Numbered from the stretch's first letter, positions 1 through 8,717 are shown. The stretch: DNA of 64,000 nt from an uncultured Alistipes sp. (GCA_947177225.1 CAMWTS010000003.1:23086-87085), one strand, 5' to 3'. Numbers and translations are program-made. Notes: a model not told the origin generated them from the letters alone.

Positions 1-471
1 GCGAAAGAGCGTGTCGCCCGTCAGGACGATCTTCGACTGCGGTTCGTAGAGCGATACGTGACCCGGCGTATGTCCGGGAGTGGGGATTATGCGAAGGGCG
101 GTTTGTCCGAATCGCAGCTCCTCCAACGAATCGATATCGATGTCGGGCAGAGGTATGGCTCCGGTCTTGACTCCGAATATGCCGGCACTTGTCGCGGCAT
201 TCTCGATAAGGAAGTTGTCCTTGGCCGAGCATACGAACTCCACTCCGTAACGCTCCTTGACGAAGGCCACGCCCATGGTGTGGTCGAAGTGTCCGTGTGT
301 TGCCACCGCCTTTACAGGGCGCAGCGAGTGTTTTGCGATAAACTCCTCCAAGATGCCGTTTTCGCGCTCGGTGAATGCGCCTGCATCGACTATGATGCAC
401 TCCTTGGTTGCGTCCCACAATATATAAGTATTCTCCATCAGCGGATTGAATACCAGTCGAGCTATGTTCAT
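1..471 (-). CDS. MBL-fold metallo-hydrolase (glyoxalase II-like), 3' end outside window
   Basis: The reading frame is open from the ATG at 471 to the window edge (157 residues, C-terminus missing). It has the metallo-beta-lactamase metal motif THGHFDH at about residues 58-64, a further metal His in the TPGHTPGH segment (131-138) and TGD at 151-153. This matches small cytosolic Zn hydrolases of the hydroxyacylglutathione hydrolase type, whose substrate cannot be told from sequence. Codons 1-8 and the 19 bases upstream are part of a 45-bp direct repeat that recurs at 3149-3193. The nuclease gene stops 12 bases before this start codon, so the original promoter has been separated from the gene by the inserted cassette. 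Confidence 0.85.
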   Translation of the reverse strand, partial: MNIARLVFNPLMENTYILWDATKECIIVDAGAFTERENGILEEFIAKHSLRPVKAVATHGHFDHTMGVAFVKERYGVEFVCSAKDNFLIENAATSAGIFGVKTGAIPLPDIDIDSLEELRFGQTALRIIPTPGHTPGHVSLYEPQSKIVLTGDTLFR

Positions 472-490
472 GGTCGTAAATTTTTACAAA
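446..490. repeat. Left copy of 45-bp direct repeat flanking the R-M cassette
   Basis: Bases 446-490 are identical to 3149-3193. This copy covers the first codons of the metallo-hydrolase and its upstream bases. The identity stops abruptly on both sides (445 versus 3148 and 491 versus 3194), as expected for a duplicated target. Confidence 0.9.
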
Positions 491-1266
491 TATTGAAATC
501 TTCTGAAATAATCGTCTATCTCGGAACGAAGTTCCAATCCTACTCGTTCGAAACAATCTAGTAGATCTTGATAGGCATTTTCGCCTCCTAAAAAGTCCCA
601 GAATTCAGCCGCGACTTTTAATTCCTCTTTTAAATCCAATAGACCGGCCATAGTCCATCGAGAATATGGTTTTGGTTCGTATGGATTATATGGTATGGCT
701 ATCATTGTATGGATTTGTGCTTGGGGATTTTGAGCAAGCGTTACTCCGACCCATTCCAATAGAGTCCTCTTGAATCCCATAAATTCACCTTTGTTAGGTT
801 TGGCACTTTTGATATCGAAGAAAAATATGTCTCCATTGTGATTTTGCAACATGACATCTACTCTTGTCGGTTTTACCGTATGCATCTCACCTTGTCGACA
901 AACCTTACGGATAGCTTCTATCTCTGAATCCTTACAAGGTCGAGCGAGGCCTGCTGCCAAATTATCCATTATTGTTTGAATAACTCTTTGTGCAGATTCG
1001 CTTATTTGATTACCTGATACAAATTGTGATTGTGCTTGGGCAAAACGATTCTTAGCCAGAGCAATCGCGACTGGCTCGAAAATGCTTGTGCCGAAATTAG
1101 TATTCAATGAATGTATGAATGAAAAAAGTGCTAATCTATCTCTGCCCAAGAGCCTGGTATGAAATGGCATGATGGCTGGCTCAGGATTATAGTTGAGGAA
1201 TTTATGCCTGAGACTATTTTTTAACACAGTTTCTATTTCTTGTATTTGAATATTTGTTAGAGCCAT
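484..1266 (-). CDS. Type II restriction endonuclease, TdeIII-like
   Basis: The 260-residue protein resembles the TdeIII/MjaII restriction endonuclease family, some members of which cut GGNCC. I recognise the conserved block around residues 33-65 (MPFHTRLLGRDR, then HSLNTNFGTSIFEPVA). A PD-(D/E)XK-type site is visible as D137 in the PTRVD segment and D151-x-K153 in FFFDIKSAKP. Its partner is the methyltransferase at 1507-3096, same strand, with a short AIPR-like ORF between. The DNA is clearly more AT-rich than the host genes on either side. The site specificity is inferred from the family only. Confidence 0.75.
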   Translation of the reverse strand: MALTNIQIQEIETVLKNSLRHKFLNYNPEPAIMPFHTRLLGRDRLALFSFIHSLNTNFGTSIFEPVAIALAKNRFAQAQSQFVSGNQISESAQRVIQTIMDNLAAGLARPCKDSEIEAIRKVCRQGEMHTVKPTRVDVMLQNHNGDIFFFDIKSAKPNKGEFMGFKRTLLEWVGVTLAQNPQAQIHTMIAIPYNPYEPKPYSRWTMAGLLDLKEELKVAAEFWDFLGGENAYQDLLDCFERVGLELRSEIDDYFRRFQYL

Positions 1267-1300
1267 ATTAATCTTGATTTAAGAATGGAATGTCTGTATA

Positions 1301-1504
1301 TTATCTAAATGATATCGAGTCTACACCTTTAGCATTGCCAGTTGACATGGCTTCTAAATCATCTTTTAGCAAGTTGTTGTTTACATACTTAGATATCATT
1401 GTATAGGTTGCGAAATATTCAAATAATAAATTTTCGGATATTCCTGCTCGCAGCCCTAAGTTATTAGCAAAATTGGTTAAATATGATTGGGTTATTTTAT
1501 CCAT
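1301..1504 (-). pseudogene. Truncated AIPR-like N-terminal fragment (67 aa)
   Basis: The 67 residues resemble the beginning of AIPR (abortive infection phage resistance) proteins. There is an MDKITQSYL start, an LFEYFATYTMISK segment near 28-40, and GNAKGVDSISF near 56-66, which parallels the usual GGGND-G-IDGIAI segment. Full-length AIPR proteins run to several hundred residues, and this frame stops right after the conserved Asp segment. It lies between nuclease and methyltransferase with only 2-35 bases on each side. It is either a decayed third gene of the cassette or a retained short protein; the family assignment is tentative. Confidence 0.45.
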
Positions 1505-1506
1505 GG

Positions 1507-3096
1507 TTATTTACTTTTTAAGTGAAATATTATTTCTGAGTATGCGCCTTTATCTTTTTCTGTTCTGTTTAACACAGGCCGTTTGTATTGATTGATTATT
1601 TGCATTCCCGCATTCTCGGCAATATGAGGATATAGCCCGTATTTGTCATTTGCTACAATGAAAATATTATAGTCGTCCGCTAAAAATTGTTTGCAATGGT
1701 TAAGTACGCCGGTAATACCATTTATATAGCTCTTTTGAGCGGCATAGCCCTGTCCTCTGAACAACGGTCCTATTTCGGATTCATCATTTCTATCGAATCC
1801 GAATAAATCATATGAATAGGCATGTTGTTCATGGTAGTCTATCAATCCCACATAAGGCGGACTTGTAAAGATACCGCTTATTTTCTTTTTACTTACTTTT
1901 TTTGCTAATTCCGGATTTATATGTTCAAGTTGTCCAATTATATCGATATTCCTACTATCTCCTGCTAAACAATATTGTAAACTGTTTGTTCTGATTTTGT
2001 CGAATGCCTGTAAGCGCGTTACAGTATCTTTGCAATATGTTTTCCACCACTTGAATATCGAAAATAATGGTTTGCATATTTTACCGTGTTTGGTACAATA
2101 ATATGTCGTCATTACAGGATCTTTAAGCGTCCCTAAATCAGCATGCGTTGTTGCACGGCAAGATCGCATTGTTCGGCTTAAAATAATTTGCAAAATAGCT
2201 TTGATTTGTCTGTTTTCTATTTTGTTAATTAGCGCGTTTATGATCTCTATTTCATTACGAATATTTTTTGTGTACCATATATCCAAAAAAGAGTTTTGTC
2301 TATTTTGTTTTAATAGTATTTGATATTTGGTTATCAAATTATTGTATATTGGTAAAAACTCTTTTGCTTTTTGTTCTCCATATGATTTGCCGTCAATCAG
2401 ACCTCTGCGAACATTATATTTGAATTCCGGAACAGGGAAATAATGGTTGTTATAAATAATGAGTTCGTCAGACAGCTCTTTTTCAAACGCTGCTGTTCCA
2501 CTGTCGATAATATGTTGTTTTAATTGATCGGTGATATGTGCTATCTCTTTTTGTAAAGCCGGTATGTCATATTGGGCGATTTTACTGTTTGATATCAAAG
2601 CATTGAATTGTGAAATATCAATTCCGATTGCATCTATTCCCAACTCGTTTGCTTGTACCAGGGTCGTTCCGCTTCCGCAAAATGGATCTAATATAATATC
2701 GCCAGCTGAAAAATATTTATCTTTCTTAAATTTATCCGTATGCTCGTCTATAAAATACTCTACAAGTTGAGGAATAAACTTTCCTTTATAAGGGTGTAAT
2801 CGATGTACATGTTTGGTAGTTTGAGCTTCTTTCAGATAGTCGAACGATAGATCCCAATTGAGATCGTCGCCTAACTTTTTTTGCCAATCGATTGACTTTA
2901 TGTTATTGACCTTATAATATTCGTCGAGTTCTTTGATAGGGATCAATATTTTGCCATTTATATCCTTTTGGGCAGATATACACCCGTAATTCACAAGATA
3001 TGAGATGTTGGCAGTAGTAACGGTCTTTCCTAAATATTGTGATGCCCAGATACTTGCCTCTTTTATTTCTAAATATCCCTTTTGCTGGTTCGACAT
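1507..3096 (-). CDS. DNA methyltransferase of the R-M cassette (N4-cytosine/N6-adenine type)
   Basis: This 529-residue amino-methyltransferase has the SAM-binding motif DPFCGSGTT at 137-145 and the catalytic motif TSPPY at about 411-415. The roughly 265 residues between them can hold the target recognition domain, giving the order SAM motif, recognition domain, catalytic motif. The TSPPY form favours N4-cytosine modification. An HRLHPYKGKFIPQL segment (98-111) precedes the SAM motif, as in other methyltransferases of this kind. The first ~60 residues look like a small helix-turn-helix/excisionase-like domain and may serve autoregulation or DNA binding. It would protect host DNA against the TdeIII-like nuclease. 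Confidence 0.85.
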   Translation of the reverse strand: MSNQQKGYLEIKEASIWASQYLGKTVTTANISYLVNYGCISAQKDINGKILIPIKELDEYYKVNNIKSIDWQKKLGDDLNWDLSFDYLKEAQTTKHVHRLHPYKGKFIPQLVEYFIDEHTDKFKKDKYFSAGDIILDPFCGSGTTLVQANELGIDAIGIDISQFNALISNSKIAQYDIPALQKEIAHITDQLKQHIIDSGTAAFEKELSDELIIYNNHYFPVPEFKYNVRRGLIDGKSYGEQKAKEFLPIYNNLITKYQILLKQNRQNSFLDIWYTKNIRNEIEIINALINKIENRQIKAILQIILSRTMRSCRATTHADLGTLKDPVMTTYYCTKHGKICKPLFSIFKWWKTYCKDTVTRLQAFDKIRTNSLQYCLAGDSRNIDIIGQLEHINPELAKKVSKKKISGIFTSPPYVGLIDYHEQHAYSYDLFGFDRNDESEIGPLFRGQGYAAQKSYINGITGVLNHCKQFLADDYNIFIVANDKYGLYPHIAENAGMQIINQYKRPVLNRTEKDKGAYSEIIFHLKSK

Positions 3097-3148
3097 AATT
3101 ATTATTTTATTGCGCTTAGACTTACATTATAGTTAAATATTTATATTT

Positions 3149-3193
3149 TTGAATACCAGTCGAGCTATGTTCATGGTCGTAAATTTTTACAAA
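3149..3193. repeat. Right copy of 45-bp direct repeat flanking the R-M cassette
   Basis: It is identical to 446-490. On the minus strand it holds a ghost start codon (3174-3172) that would encode MNIARLVF and then run into a stop a few codons later. Confidence 0.9.
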
Positions 3194-3197
3194 AATA
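3190..3197 (-). promoter_or_regulatory. -7 element, probably the ancestral metallo-hydrolase promoter
   Basis: Read on the minus strand this is TATTTTTG, a match to TAnnTTTG, 15 bases before the ghost start codon. At the left copy the corresponding bases read AATATTTG, with the invariant T lost. The insertion therefore seems to have left the host promoter facing the methyltransferase. No clear -33 TTTG is seen. Confidence 0.5.
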
Positions 3198-3276
3198 GTC
3201 ATATTTTTTCGATAATGCGTCTTGTCGCTTCAATTATCATATCGACGATGGCGGAAGAGATTTGCGGCAGCTGCGC

Positions 3277-3308
3277 AAAAAAAATGGGGATAGAGCAACT
3301 CTATCCCC
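3277..3308 (-). terminator. Intrinsic terminator of the xus-like operon
   Basis: The stem GGGGATAGAG/CTCTATCCCC (3286-3308) has a 3-base loop and is followed on the minus strand by eight T residues (3284-3277). It lies 24 bases past the PepSY gene stop. Confidence 0.9.
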
Positions 3309-3331
3309 GCAGTTGTTATGTATGCGACAGG

Positions 3332-4687
3332 TTATGCCTTGTCGCTCTTGTGTTGGCGACGTTTCACCAGTCGTCTGATCCATAGGTAGTAACCCGTCAG
3401 CGGGAGCGTTGCTCCGAGCAGTGCCGACAGGAATGTCAGAATACGGGTGACAAGTCCGCCCCAGCTGCCGACATGTACCGTGTAGACTCCGCTGCGAACC
3501 TTGGCTGCGCGGTCGGTAGAGTCGTAGGGCTTGCTGCCGGTTATTTCGCCCGTGCGCTTGTCGAAGTCGAACTTGTCGGCTGCGCGCATGCTCGTGCGAT
3601 TGGCCGGAACTACGCTTGCCTGCCCGTCGGAGATGCTTATCTGACGATAGCCCGGATTCTCCTGCGCCAGCCGGTCGCATATCTGCTGCCAGTGTGCATA
3701 GGGCGAGTGTAGGCGAGCCGAGCCTTCGCTCTGCCCGTGGCCGTGACGGTTTGCGTCGTTGCGGTCGCTGTTGTCGCGAACGTTGTCGTGTGCAGCCTCC
3801 CTGCCTTCGCTCTGCCCGCGGCGTGAGTGACGGCCGGTGTTCTCCGCTTCGGCATTGTCGCGGCGTGAGTGACGAACATTTTCGCCCTCTGCCGCCTGCT
3901 CCTGACGGTCACGGCTGCCGCGTTCATCGCGACGCTCTGCCATAGCCGCTTCGCCGTTTTGGGCGTTGCGTGTCTCCGTGCGCTGTGCTCCGCCGCCATG
4001 ACTGCCCTCGGCAGAGGTCTCGACGCCGAATGCTGCGTAGAATCCGGTGCGATACCACTTGAACGACCATGTGAGTCCGGTGAGTGCCACGGCAAGCAGG
4101 AGTATGGTGGCATAGATGCCTCCTGCTACGTGCAGATCGTGCCAGAATCGCGGCCAGCCCTTGGTGAATGATATTTTCAGGCTCTTGACAAGCGGTTTGT
4201 TGCGGTTGGTGAGCCACATCAGCAGACCGGTTATCAGTATGATGACCAGTACGAGCGTACTGATTCCGACGAGCAGTTTGCCCACACCGTCGGACGATCC
4301 CATCAGCCATCGGTGCAAGTGGAACATCGTGTCGAAGAACGGCATGCGCTGACTGCGTCCCTTCACCTGGCCGGTGTACTGGTCTACGTAGAGCGATGCG
4401 CGACGCGGTTTCGACAGCGACACCTGATAGTTGCGCGAGGCATCGTCGGAGATTGTGACGCTCGTGATTGCCACGCTGTCGGGCAGTGTGGCGGCAACGC
4501 TTGTCATAAGCTCATCGAGCGGCAGGGGAGTCTGCTTTACCTCGTCGACGAAATAGAGATCGTGGTTGCACATCTCGGTGATCTCCTTCTCGAAGACCAG
4601 CATCGATCCCGAAAAACAGATCAGCGTGATGAAGATGCCGAACGGAACCGAGAACCAGAGGTGCAGTTTTCTGAATAGCTTTTTCAT
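3332..4687 (-). CDS. xusC: PepSY-TM membrane protein, XusC-like
   Basis: This 451-residue inner-membrane protein of the PepSY_TM family has membrane segments at about 10-32, 135-160, 190-212 and 415-437, and His-containing segments typical of the family (FHLHRW, HDLHVAGG, YTVHVGSWGG). In Bacteroides the third gene of xusABC encodes such a protein, needed to use enterobactin-type siderophores and probably acting in iron release or transfer after outer-membrane uptake. An odd low-complexity stretch of roughly 110 residues (about 225-330), rich in Arg, His, Asp and Glu with repeated HSRR and GQSEG units, sits inside the soluble domain. It follows the lipoprotein gene by 12 bases. Confidence 0.8.
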   Translation of the reverse strand: MKKLFRKLHLWFSVPFGIFITLICFSGSMLVFEKEITEMCNHDLYFVDEVKQTPLPLDELMTSVAATLPDSVAITSVTISDDASRNYQVSLSKPRRASLYVDQYTGQVKGRSQRMPFFDTMFHLHRWLMGSSDGVGKLLVGISTLVLVIILITGLLMWLTNRNKPLVKSLKISFTKGWPRFWHDLHVAGGIYATILLLAVALTGLTWSFKWYRTGFYAAFGVETSAEGSHGGGAQRTETRNAQNGEAAMAERRDERGSRDRQEQAAEGENVRHSRRDNAEAENTGRHSRRGQSEGREAAHDNVRDNSDRNDANRHGHGQSEGSARLHSPYAHWQQICDRLAQENPGYRQISISDGQASVVPANRTSMRAADKFDFDKRTGEITGSKPYDSTDRAAKVRSGVYTVHVGSWGGLVTRILTFLSALLGATLPLTGYYLWIRRLVKRRQHKSDKA

Positions 4688-4699
4688 CGTGCGAGGTCG

Positions 4700-6097
4700 T
4701 TATTTTACCGAAAGATGTCCGACGGCCGTTACCGAGTCTACTTCGAGCGTAACACCCTTGGTGGCGGTAGCCGAAGCGGGATCGATCTTGTAGACGGCCG
4801 GATATTCGTCGTTCTCCGTCATGATAGGCATGTAGACATAGCCGCCTGCCACATATGGAGTCTTGCCGAAATCGGAGATGATGTTAGGATCGGGCAGACC
4901 GGTGATGTAGGTCAGCTTTCCGTTGTCGCCGTTGAAGATGGCCAGACGGTTGGCTACGTAACCGGTCTGGGAGAAGGGACGGTCGTACATGCGCATGAGG
5001 AAGTAGTTGCCGCCTGCATGCCAGCAGCGCAGGAAGCCTGCGCCGTTGCTCTGTTCTTCGATGCTGTAATAGTAATCGGGGTCGAACTCTGTGGCTCCGG
5101 CCTTGATGCGAACTACACCTGCGTCCAGATCTGTCCGCTGACGACCGTCGGTGAGCGTCTTGGCGAACGAGGGCGAGAAGACATAGATGTCGCCGTTGTC
5201 GGCAGCCCATATGCTCTGATAGTACTGCGAGCGGTAGCGTCCGCAGGCGTAGCTGATCTTGTCGGTCTTGATGACGCGCTTGCCGTCGAGCTGCTCGTTG
5301 TCGAATATGGCTACCCAGCACTCGTTGGGGTACTGTGTGCCCGACAGCTCGCCTTTGGTGTAGCTGCCGCCGCCCGTGCCGCCGCTATCCTGCTTGACCA
5401 GATCCTCGTAGCCCTCGCGGATATTTCCTTCGATGGCCGAGCCGTAGGGGCTCAGACCCATGCCTATGGCTGCGCTGTAAAGTTTGCCGGCCGACTCCAA
5501 GAAGCCCGACAGCATAACATACTCGCCGTTGCCCAGGAAGTTCTCCGACATGAAATTATCCTTTTTCTTCGAGTCGCTCGACGAATAGTTCTCGGCCTCG
5601 ACATCGAGGTAAGAGAGGAGGAACATGCGCGGCAGGTTGTTGTTGGCATCGGCATACTCGGGAATACCGTCTCCGGTTGAGGCTGCCATTATATATTTGC
5701 CGTATTTGCCGAACGAGGTGAAGCGGTCGACCTTGTATTCGGCCGAGCGGGCGCGCATCTGTCCGTCACTTCCGAGATAGTATGAACGGGTTGTGCCGGC
5801 GTTACCCTGATTGTAGGTCAGTGCGTAGAGGTATTGATCTTTGTAGAATACCCACTCTGTGGCACCGTCGTTGACCAGACCGTTGTTGATGGCCGATACG
5901 CTGCCGCTGTCGATAGACTGCGATGTGAGCAGTACGTTGGCGGTCTGCTCGCCGTCCTTGACCGAGGTGGCGAATACGAATGCCTCCTCTACCTCGGTTC
6001 CGGAGGTATTTGCTCCGTTGCCATCGTCGGTGCAGGCGGCGGCTGTCATGCCTATCAGTGCGGCGACAGTCCAGATTTTAAGATTGTTTCTCTTCAT
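4700..6097 (-). CDS. xusB: DUF4374 surface lipoprotein, XusB-like siderophore-binding protein
   Basis: This is a 465-residue lipoprotein. The signal peptide ends in a lipobox with Cys22, followed by T-D-D-G, an acidic patch like the signals that export lipoproteins to the cell surface in this phylum. The rest reads as a DUF4374-type beta-propeller with many short strands and aromatic/Gly turns. XusB of Bacteroides is the surface lipoprotein that binds ferric enterobactin and passes it to the receptor XusA. The gene lies between the TonB receptor (33 bases upstream) and the PepSY gene, the same order as xusABC. Confidence 0.8.
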   Translation of the reverse strand: MKRNNLKIWTVAALIGMTAAACTDDGNGANTSGTEVEEAFVFATSVKDGEQTANVLLTSQSIDSGSVSAINNGLVNDGATEWVFYKDQYLYALTYNQGNAGTTRSYYLGSDGQMRARSAEYKVDRFTSFGKYGKYIMAASTGDGIPEYADANNNLPRMFLLSYLDVEAENYSSSDSKKKDNFMSENFLGNGEYVMLSGFLESAGKLYSAAIGMGLSPYGSAIEGNIREGYEDLVKQDSGGTGGGSYTKGELSGTQYPNECWVAIFDNEQLDGKRVIKTDKISYACGRYRSQYYQSIWAADNGDIYVFSPSFAKTLTDGRQRTDLDAGVVRIKAGATEFDPDYYYSIEEQSNGAGFLRCWHAGGNYFLMRMYDRPFSQTGYVANRLAIFNGDNGKLTYITGLPDPNIISDFGKTPYVAGGYVYMPIMTENDEYPAVYKIDPASATATKGVTLEVDSVTAVGHLSVK

Positions 6098-6130
6098 GAT
6101 AAATGTTTTTTATGATTGTCCGTATATGTT

Positions 6131-8512
6131 TTAGTTTCCGAAATGAACTCGTATCTTGCCGTAGAATGCACGGCCGGCACGTTGCAGCGAGAAGTTGTCG
6201 TAGAGCTTCTCGTCGGTGAAGTTGCGGCACTCGACAGAGAAGTTGTAGCGACCCTTCATTATGCTGTACGTGATCGAGAGGTTGTGCGAGAACTGATTGG
6301 GAATCACGTAGTCGCCTTTGTTGGCTCCGATGTGCTGCGAGTAGTATGTGAAGCTGTGCAGATACTGGTTGTCGTAGGTGACGGTCAATATGTTGCCTTT
6401 GCCTTTTTTGCCCGGATCGTGCCAGTAGAAGCTGATGTCGGAGTCGGCGAAGAGGTAGGGCAGGTTGGATATGCGCTGTTTGTAGTTGATGTTGGGCGTC
6501 GAGCTTCCCATCGAGGTCTTCATGTTGTCCAGCACATTCATCTGGGTGAAGTTGCCGCCTATGCTTAGCCAGCGCGAGAAACCGTAGCGCAGCGAGATGT
6601 TGTAGCCTTTGGTCTGTACGTTGCCGTAGTTTACGTAGGAGGCGGCATATTTGCCACCGCTCATCGAGGCTATGTTGCGCTGTATGTAGTCGTTGGTATT
6701 GCGGAATACGAGTCCGCCCTCGACATAGACCGAGTGTTTGCCGAATGTCTGCGTATAGCTGACATTGAAGTTGTAGTTGTCGCTGCGTTCGGGTTTGATG
6801 CCTATGTCGCCCATTTCGAGGTCTTCGTCGCCGAACATCTCCTCGATGGTCGGCAGACGGCAAGCCTTTTCGTATGACAGTTTGGCTTGCAGGCCGGGGT
6901 AGATGAAATAGGTGCCCGCCGCACCGTATCCCCAAAAGTCGGTAGTGCGCGAGGTGCGTTCGTAGTTGTCCATGGCATCGGTGGTGGCTACCGGACCCGA
7001 TACGGCCTGACGGTAGTATTTGCCGAATACCGAAAGATTCCATTTGTCCGAGGGCATGAGTCTGTACGAGAGACCCGATATGTTCTTCTGCGTGCGTTTG
7101 TCGATGGCGTCGGTCACGGCCTCTTTGGTGAGCAGCGAGGTGTTGACGCGGCGGAAGTCGTTGAGTACGTGGTTGAAGGTGAAGGTGTGGGCGCGTCCCA
7201 GGCGATAGTTCACCGTTGCCGTTCCGTTCCAGTTGTGGTTGGTGGCGCGCGAGTGCTGATAGGACTGCTCGCCGGGTGAGTTGAGCGGGGCGCTCTCTGC
7301 CAGCCAGTTGTATTTGTGAGATGCCGTGTCGACATTGATGGCTACGTCCTGGTTGTAGTTGACCGTCATCGACACGTCGAGGCCTTTGGTGAACAGATTG
7401 CGCTTGCTGTATTCGAGCGATGGCATAAGTGCGTGTCCCTTGCGGTGTTTTTCACCGTATACGATCTCCTGGCGCACGCCGGTCTGCACCTCCTTATACA
7501 TGTGCGAGTAGGTGAAGCCCAGCATCAGCCGGTCGGCCCATTTGCGGGAGGTTATACCTATCTTGCCGATAACGGCCTCGTTGTGATAGGTGTCGTTGAA
7601 ACGCTGCACATGCTGTTTCTTGTCGCGGTCGATGCGTCCCGTCTCGAAGTCCTCCACGGGTGAATCCACCCAGTAGTTGTTGTCGGAGTAGTTCTGGAAG
7701 GCATTGATCTCGTAGGTGAATCCGCTGTCGAAGGTCTGTCCGAAGTTGACATACGACTTGTGAGTGTTGAATGATCCGTAGGAGTACGATGCGTCGAGAA
7801 ACCAGCCGCGGCGACGTTTGTTGGTGACGATGTTTACTACGCCACCTATGGCATCGGTGCCGAAGTTGACCGGTACGACGCCTTTATATACCTCGATGCG
7901 GTCGGCGAAGTTGACCGGAATATTGTTCAGCGAGAACGATGCTCCCACACCCTCCTGCGGTACGCCGTCGATGAATATTTTGACATGCTTTCCGCTGAAA
8001 CCGTCGAGCATCAGCGACATGTCGGATCCCACGCCGCCCGATTCGCGCAATTTCAATCCCGGAGCCTTCGACAGGGCATCGCTGAGATTTTTGGTGGAGT
8101 TCTGCATATCCTTGGTGCCCACGGCCACGGCGTTGAACGGCGATCGCTTCACCTGCCCGACGCCCGATGCCATCACTACCACCTCTTCCAGTTCGACATC
8201 TTCGGCGTTGAGCAATATGTTCATCTTCTGCCGCTCGGAAGTAAGACGGATCGGTTTCTCGACGGTTTGGTAGCCTAAGGCCGATACCACCAGCGTGTAA
8301 TCGCCGGCCGGGGCGTAGAGATAATACATGCCCTGTTCGTTGGTCGAGCAGCCGTAAGCCGTGTTTTTGAGATAGACCGAAGCGTAGGCCACCTCGGAGT
8401 TGTCTTTTGAGATGATTTTGCCCGAAAGCGACGGGCGTGTTTTATCCTGCGCCATGACCGTTACGGCGCACAAGACCAGCAAGAAGATTGTAAATATCTG
8501 TTTCTTCGACAT
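6131..8512 (-). CDS. xusA: TonB-dependent siderophore receptor, XusA-like
   Basis: This 793-residue outer-membrane receptor has a signal peptide (1-21) and a carboxypeptidase-regulatory-like domain (about 27-110). A plug domain follows (about 130-235, with RIEVYKGVVPVNFGTDAIGG), then a 22-stranded barrel rich in alternating aromatic residues. It lacks the long SusC-type extensions and has no SusD neighbour, and it is followed by DUF4374 and PepSY genes, so iron-siderophore import driven by TonB is the best reading. It is the first gene of the operon. Its mRNA leader contains a terminator-like hairpin (8532-8593), which suggests control of read-through. Confidence 0.85.
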   Translation of the reverse strand: MSKKQIFTIFLLVLCAVTVMAQDKTRPSLSGKIISKDNSEVAYASVYLKNTAYGCSTNEQGMYYLYAPAGDYTLVVSALGYQTVEKPIRLTSERQKMNILLNAEDVELEEVVVMASGVGQVKRSPFNAVAVGTKDMQNSTKNLSDALSKAPGLKLRESGGVGSDMSLMLDGFSGKHVKIFIDGVPQEGVGASFSLNNIPVNFADRIEVYKGVVPVNFGTDAIGGVVNIVTNKRRRGWFLDASYSYGSFNTHKSYVNFGQTFDSGFTYEINAFQNYSDNNYWVDSPVEDFETGRIDRDKKQHVQRFNDTYHNEAVIGKIGITSRKWADRLMLGFTYSHMYKEVQTGVRQEIVYGEKHRKGHALMPSLEYSKRNLFTKGLDVSMTVNYNQDVAINVDTASHKYNWLAESAPLNSPGEQSYQHSRATNHNWNGTATVNYRLGRAHTFTFNHVLNDFRRVNTSLLTKEAVTDAIDKRTQKNISGLSYRLMPSDKWNLSVFGKYYRQAVSGPVATTDAMDNYERTSRTTDFWGYGAAGTYFIYPGLQAKLSYEKACRLPTIEEMFGDEDLEMGDIGIKPERSDNYNFNVSYTQTFGKHSVYVEGGLVFRNTNDYIQRNIASMSGGKYAASYVNYGNVQTKGYNISLRYGFSRWLSIGGNFTQMNVLDNMKTSMGSSTPNINYKQRISNLPYLFADSDISFYWHDPGKKGKGNILTVTYDNQYLHSFTYYSQHIGANKGDYVIPNQFSHNLSITYSIMKGRYNFSVECRNFTDEKLYDNFSLQRAGRAFYGKIRVHFGN

Positions 8513-8531
8513 ATGTATGGTTTTACTTTAC

Positions 8532-8593
8532 AAAAAAACGTGCAGTGTTTACAATCTAAGCCAACTGGACTTATGTGTAAAACACTGCACGTT
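8532..8593 (-). promoter_or_regulatory. Terminator-like hairpin in the xusA leader (possible attenuator)
   Basis: On the minus strand the arms AACGTGCAGTGTTT (8593-8580) and AAACACTGCACGTT (8550-8537) are perfectly complementary over 14 bp. Pairing continues through ACA/TGT and TAAG/CTTA in the 29-base loop, and seven T residues follow at once. The structure lies after the promoter at 8608-8638 and 19 bases before the xusA start, so transcripts must pass through it. Confidence 0.65.
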
Positions 8594-8607
8594 GTATATT
8601 TCGGGTG

Positions 8608-8638
8608 CAAAGTTATCCGACGATTCGCATCTTTGCAA
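8608..8638 (-). promoter_or_regulatory. Promoter of xusA operon
   Basis: Minus-strand -7 TAACTTTG (8615-8608) and a -33 TTGC (8638-8635) are separated by 19 bases, matching the Bacteroidetes consensus. The predicted start of transcription is near 8601. Confidence 0.7.
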
Positions 8639-8717
8639 TCCCCAATAATAGGTATTTTTTATCGATTCGGCCTATCGATAGCCGGCATGTAGCCGTTGCG
8701 GAGCCTGTCCGCTGCCG

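Larger units (their letters stand above)
491..3148. mobile_element. AT-rich restriction-modification insertion with 45-bp target duplication
   Basis: The unique segment between the direct repeats carries only the nuclease, AIPR-like fragment and methyltransferase, all on the minus strand. No transposase, integrase or terminal inverted repeat is visible. The base composition is far more AT-rich than the flanks. Restriction-modification gene sets inserted with long target duplications are known from other bacteria, and this arrangement fits that pattern. Confidence 0.75.
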
